A stretch of DNA of 64,000 nt from contig OY728143.1 in the NCBI GenBank assembly GCA_963277665.1, forward strand, positions 231,623,591-231,687,590, written 5' to 3'. This document shows, in pieces, positions 60,073-64,000 of this stretch (position 1 is its first letter; each line of letters begins with the position of its first letter). Both the position numbers and the translations under genes were made by a program. This DNA comes from Viscum album (lineage: Eukaryota > Streptophyta > Magnoliopsida > Santalales > Viscaceae). The notes beneath the pieces were generated by a model. That model was not told the origin of the DNA. It worked only from the letters and a program-made list of their open reading frames with translations, and ran no database searches.

Positions 60073-61867
60073 ATATAAATTATTTGAATGATTATAAATA
60101 TTTATATAAGTATTATATATTATTTTTATACATTGAGTAATTTTTTTTGGAATTATGAGACAAAATATTAAAATATAAGAACCAAGATTGTCAAACTAAA
60201 ACATTTTTGGAAAACGAAGTAGTTATCACCCAGAAAAGTTATTTTAATAAAAAAAATTAATAAATATGTGATAATATGTTATCCATAAATAATGTGTTGT
60301 ATGATATAATTAATCTAATTTTGTAAATTTATAATAAATCTATATTTATTATATATAATTTTTTAACATAAATAAATAAAGGAAAGACTTGAGGTTGGTG
60401 TTTATTTCACAGTCTCATCATTAATCAAGACAGTTTAAATTTAAGACTCCATCATGGAATATTTATCTTCCATTTCCATTTATTTTAAATGTAGATTCAT
60501 TTTTTTCTATTCTTTTTAATTTTTTAATTTCATTTTTACCTTTGTTTTACTTTTTAGTTAGTTGTTGGAAAGGAATCTATTTATCATTTTTAAAACAAGT
60601 TTCTTTGTGAAATTTATAAAACAAAAATGGTATTAATGTTTTTTTAACATATAATTAATGAAATTATTTTTAAAAATTATGACAAATTAATGTTTTTATG
60701 TGTCATATACAATCTTATAGGGTTCCATTCAGAAAAAATGTTTTCCTTTATAAATGAGTGGCATTTAAAAATATGTTTTCAAAATTGAACAAATATTTTA
60801 CTCAATAATTATTTCAAGTGAAATTAAAAAATAATATTTTGTATTAGGCAAAATTATATAATGTTAAATATTCTTTAATAAAGATATTTTCCAAGGAGAC
60901 CATTTTTATTAAATCTTAGGATGGATTATTTTTATGATGTTCTCATGTTTTTGAATCCCATTACATTTCCATGGGTTATGAAATAATGAAATTTTTATAA
61001 AGCCCATTTCATTTCTTGGGTTATTATATGATAGAATGATTAATATTCCGGTAGAATACATATTCATGATTTTAGTTATGTGACATGTGGGACCTATATC
61101 CCCCTCCAATTCACTGGGTAAATATTTATATCTCATGAGATAGATATGGTTAGAAAAGGTAGTGATCCTAGTTCAATAATGCAGGCATTGAATGAGAGTG
61201 AACCTAGTTATGTAATACATTGATAAAAAAGAAGTGAAACTGGTTTAGTAATACAAGATTTGGATGAAAGAGAACCCAATTGATCAACAGAAAGATATAA
61301 TGAGTAAAGAAATTAGTTCAGTATGGGACTTTGTTCGCTGGGATATCCTTGGATATAAGCCTTGACTAACATGGAAATGAATTTCAATGATTATGTGAAT
61401 GCCATAATTCCATGTCTTATGTTATTATCTCTAGTTTTATGTGCATTTATTCTTATATGATTCCTATTTCATGAACATCAATGATTTATTCTACGACTCT
61501 ATATTATCAATTTGATAAATGGGGTAAAATTTCCAAAAACTATGTTCATTTATTTATACCCTTATGCTCATATTTTGTTTGATATCTACCTTATTCACCC
61601 TTACTAGGCATCTAAGATCACCATTTTATTATTTTTATTTTCACCATGACATGTTGTAAGGTAGTAATTAGGATATTTCAAAAAGGGTTCCAGATAACAA
61701 TAAATAAGTGGGAGATGATATAGGTCATTTACCAATGTGTTTTTGTGTGTCCATGTTTGTAAAGGCACTATTAATTTCATATACTTAGGCATGTGTTAGT
61801 TTAATGTAGTAAATATTTATAAATAGAAATATATATTATCAATGTATAAGAATTATGGGTCATTAAT

Positions 61868-61879
61868 TAGTATCAAAAT
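61868..61879 (+). other. G5 primer binding site, decayed
   Basis: TAGTATCAAAAT matches TGGTATCAGAGC at 8 of 12 positions, just after the proposed LTR end. Confidence 0.5.
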
Positions 61880-62119
61880 ACAGGTTCATTTGACCATTTG
61901 AATCTTGTATAAGAAAAATTTGGTAAGATCCCTAAGGGTAAGTCTATGTATAGGTTACAATAATATAGTTTTGTTAAAGATCATGAATAAACTAGGATTA
62001 AAGAATATTTTTTATAGATTGAGAGTAATTTATATTGATCATGTGGCTTTCCACTTTAAATAGTGATTCCCACACAATAATTTTTTTGATATATTCAATT
62101 TATATAACTCAATATTACT

Positions 62120-62700
62120 ATATTAGTTTTGAATGACATGGAAAATGAAACGATTTTCCTACAGATCAACCTAATGTTATGGGTATAAGAATGTAAAATA
62201 TTATTTCTATTATCACACACATTTCTCCATATATTACTCATATTGGACTTCTAAATGAAAAATTAAGGGAAAAACAATTTTTGAGTCCTTTATGATCTAG
62301 TAGACACCATCATTTAGTGCGTATTTGGATCAACCAGTGGATGAGAAATGGATAAGTACCATTGAAAATATAATTTATATTTTTCAATTTTAATAATATG
62401 TGAAAATAATTTTGGTTATCTATAATTTGGAAGGTCAATAAGATCAATGGTTTAATTTTATCAAGAATATGAGGCACCAAGATTAAATTGAATCCATGGA
62501 ATGGTTCAAGTTGAAGAACATATTTTTCAATAATTACATTCAATGCATTATTCGTAACAAAATGGAGAAGTAATTTCCCAAGTTAATGAAAAATAATGAT
62601 GAATATATTGGAAAATATAAAGAATGTTTTTCAAGAAATGTATTTGGTTTTTCTTGAAATGAATGGCCAATAATATGGTAGCTAGACTGATGCGTCACAT
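62120..62700 (+). pseudogene. G5 gag remnant
   Basis: Located where gag starts. A frame near 62560-62640 reads KWRSNFPS, with another giving EYIGKYKECFSRNVF, loosely like the Ty3 Gag segment that follows the FLxLKQG motif. Weak. Confidence 0.3.
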
Positions 62701-62790
62701 GGACTCAAGCATGTATCCTTGTACACCAATGTTTTCTGACAATTAGAAAGGGCACAAGGATGTGATAGTGGGGAGACTATACCCTCATGA

Positions 62791-64000
62791 TCCTATTAAC
62801 ACAAAAATATAACTTAAAATCAATAAAAAAATAGGGGAAGAAATAATAAATAAAAGATATATTAGATGAAGGATTATATAAAATAAATGTAAAATATGGC
62901 CAACGCCAATACAATATAATACAATGAATTCATTTCTAGATGATGATATAAAGTAGGAAAAAATAAATAAATTACATTACATAAATAATGAAAAGAAACT
63001 AAAATCCTTAAAGTAAATCTCCGTGAGCATTCTGATCTCTTACTCGGTTCTATGTTCTTAACTCCTAGGTACCAGCATAGAAGCATACGTAATCATCCAT
63101 GGTCTTAAAAACACAAGGTATCCTTCGGTACCATAGTGCAATGGTGGCCTAAGAAGGACATGAGATATAAATCCAACAATATAACCACCCATTGTGTCTA
63201 TGACTCAATATAGTATGTGAATATAAGTTAGTAGTGTGCATGTAATATGAACAAATAAATAGAATAAATATATAAATAACCACCAGCATGCTCAGGTTTT
63301 AAAAGGACACCTAATTTCTCTAACTACTTTGGGTCATGGAAAAAATGAGTATCTGATCATTATCCATATGTATATAGTAATAATATAAATCATATACTTA
63401 TATATCGAATCCACCGATATGAACTATGCACTCAAATATGTAAGAGACCATTTACCCAGAATACTAGGTCCGGGTAGGATCGAGAGTCACTCTGTCGTCT
63501 ATAACAAGTCAATATTAGGATATAAGATCTAGAAATTGGGTACATTCCCAACATCTCAATAGTGTGTGAGATGTCATGTATGACACTCGAGATGGTGAGT
63601 GATTATTCATGTCAACACTCTAAACAGGGAGTGTTACACATCAGACCAACATTTTATATATTATCAATGGTGTGAGGCATCATGACTCAACACCCATTGT
63701 AAGGGAGCATGATTTTCTGTTATTCTCAATAGATCTATTTCCATAGTTCCATATCCCATTTAATGAATAATCATATAACCATAATAATATCCAGATCCAT
63801 GATTCATTACCTCTCAAGCTCTATATTTATTAAGACATTATAAATAAGGGAATCACAATTATAACAATCTATATAAGTCAGGCATATTTTTTAAAACAAT
63901 ATTCTTGGTCATACAACCCAATTTGATCCCATTCCAATTTAACCATTTAATTTATTTGAGGATGGTTCAACATCATGAACATGAAAATCCATTTAATACA
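62791..64000. other. Unassigned right end of window
   Basis: No coding domain is seen. The sequence changes character near 62790, with two diverged direct copies of a gtgtgtgagatgtcatg-like block about 106 bp apart (63559 and 63665). This looks like the repeat-bearing part of another LTR cut by the window edge. Confidence 0.3.

Larger units (their letters stand above)
56793..61866 (+). repeat. G5 5' LTR (about 5.07 kb)
   Basis: TGTAACACTCC start and GGGTCATTAA end. TATAAAAG at 59289. Three repeat cores follow. The LTR is longer than those of G3 and G4; its end is set only by the decayed terminus and primer site. Confidence 0.6.
56793..62790 (+). mobile_element. G5: 5' part of a further G3/G4-like Ty3 element
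   Basis: An LTR-like unit begins TGTAACACTCC at 56793 and ends near 61866, followed by a primer-site remnant and a short internal stretch. The right part is lost, interrupted near 62790 or outside the window. It shares the terminal motif, TATA box position and 187-bp repeats with G3 and G4. No target duplication can be tested. Confidence 0.6.

Noticed and set aside
1..64000. Host genes, tRNA or rRNA genes
   Set aside because: Nothing resembling a tRNA cloverleaf, rRNA or conserved host exon was noticed on either strand by reading; this was not a computed search.

Overview
This window holds no recognisable host gene. It is a stack of nested plant LTR retrotransposons, one young and the rest old, in very AT-rich DNA. 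The element families (Ty1/copia of Sirevirus type, Ty3/gypsy chromoviruses with initiator-Met primer sites, an Athila-like Ty3 element with an Asp-tRNA-type primer site) and the long LTRs (3 to 5 kb) point to a plant with a large, repeat-filled genome. The species cannot be told from this sequence. Element names used here: G1-G5 for Ty3/gypsy elements, S1 for the copia element, L1 for a solo LTR.

Layout. G1 (110-31024, + strand) is an old Ty3/gypsy element with a perfect 5-bp target duplication (ATACA). Its body is split by two later insertions: G2 (4583-12439, - strand), an Athila-like element that carries gag and protease but no reverse transcriptase or integrase, with duplication GGCTC; and G3 (12573-24755, + strand), a decayed chromovirus-like Ty3 element with 3.74-kb LTRs and duplication ATTTT. 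After a 394-bp gap comes G4 (31424-56282, + strand), another old Ty3 element with about 4.5-kb LTRs. G4 is itself interrupted by S1 (37898-46431) inside its coding region and by a probable solo LTR L1 (about 50490-53102, - strand) inside its 3' LTR. G5 (from 56793, + strand) is the 5' LTR and start of a further relative of G3 and G4. The final 1.2 kb is unassigned.

S1 is the only element that looks intact. It has 1369-bp LTRs that differ at about 11 positions by hand alignment, target duplication TATAC, a primer site, four GGGGGAG polypurine motifs, and one open 1765-codon gag-pol frame with protease, integrase, reverse transcriptase and RNase H motifs in copia order. It is visibly richer in G+C and CpG than everything around it.

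The most striking signal is in the S1 LTR: about two dozen GCGCG-type motifs, mostly spaced about 20 bp apart on both sides of the TATA box. Twelve contain the exact octamer GCGCGAAA/TTTCGCGC, which fits the plant E2F consensus TTTSSCGC. This suggests, but does not prove, coupling of transcription to the cell cycle. A second pattern is a degenerate repeat of about 187 bp, two or three copies per LTR, shared by G3, G4 and G5 and lying downstream of each TATA box.
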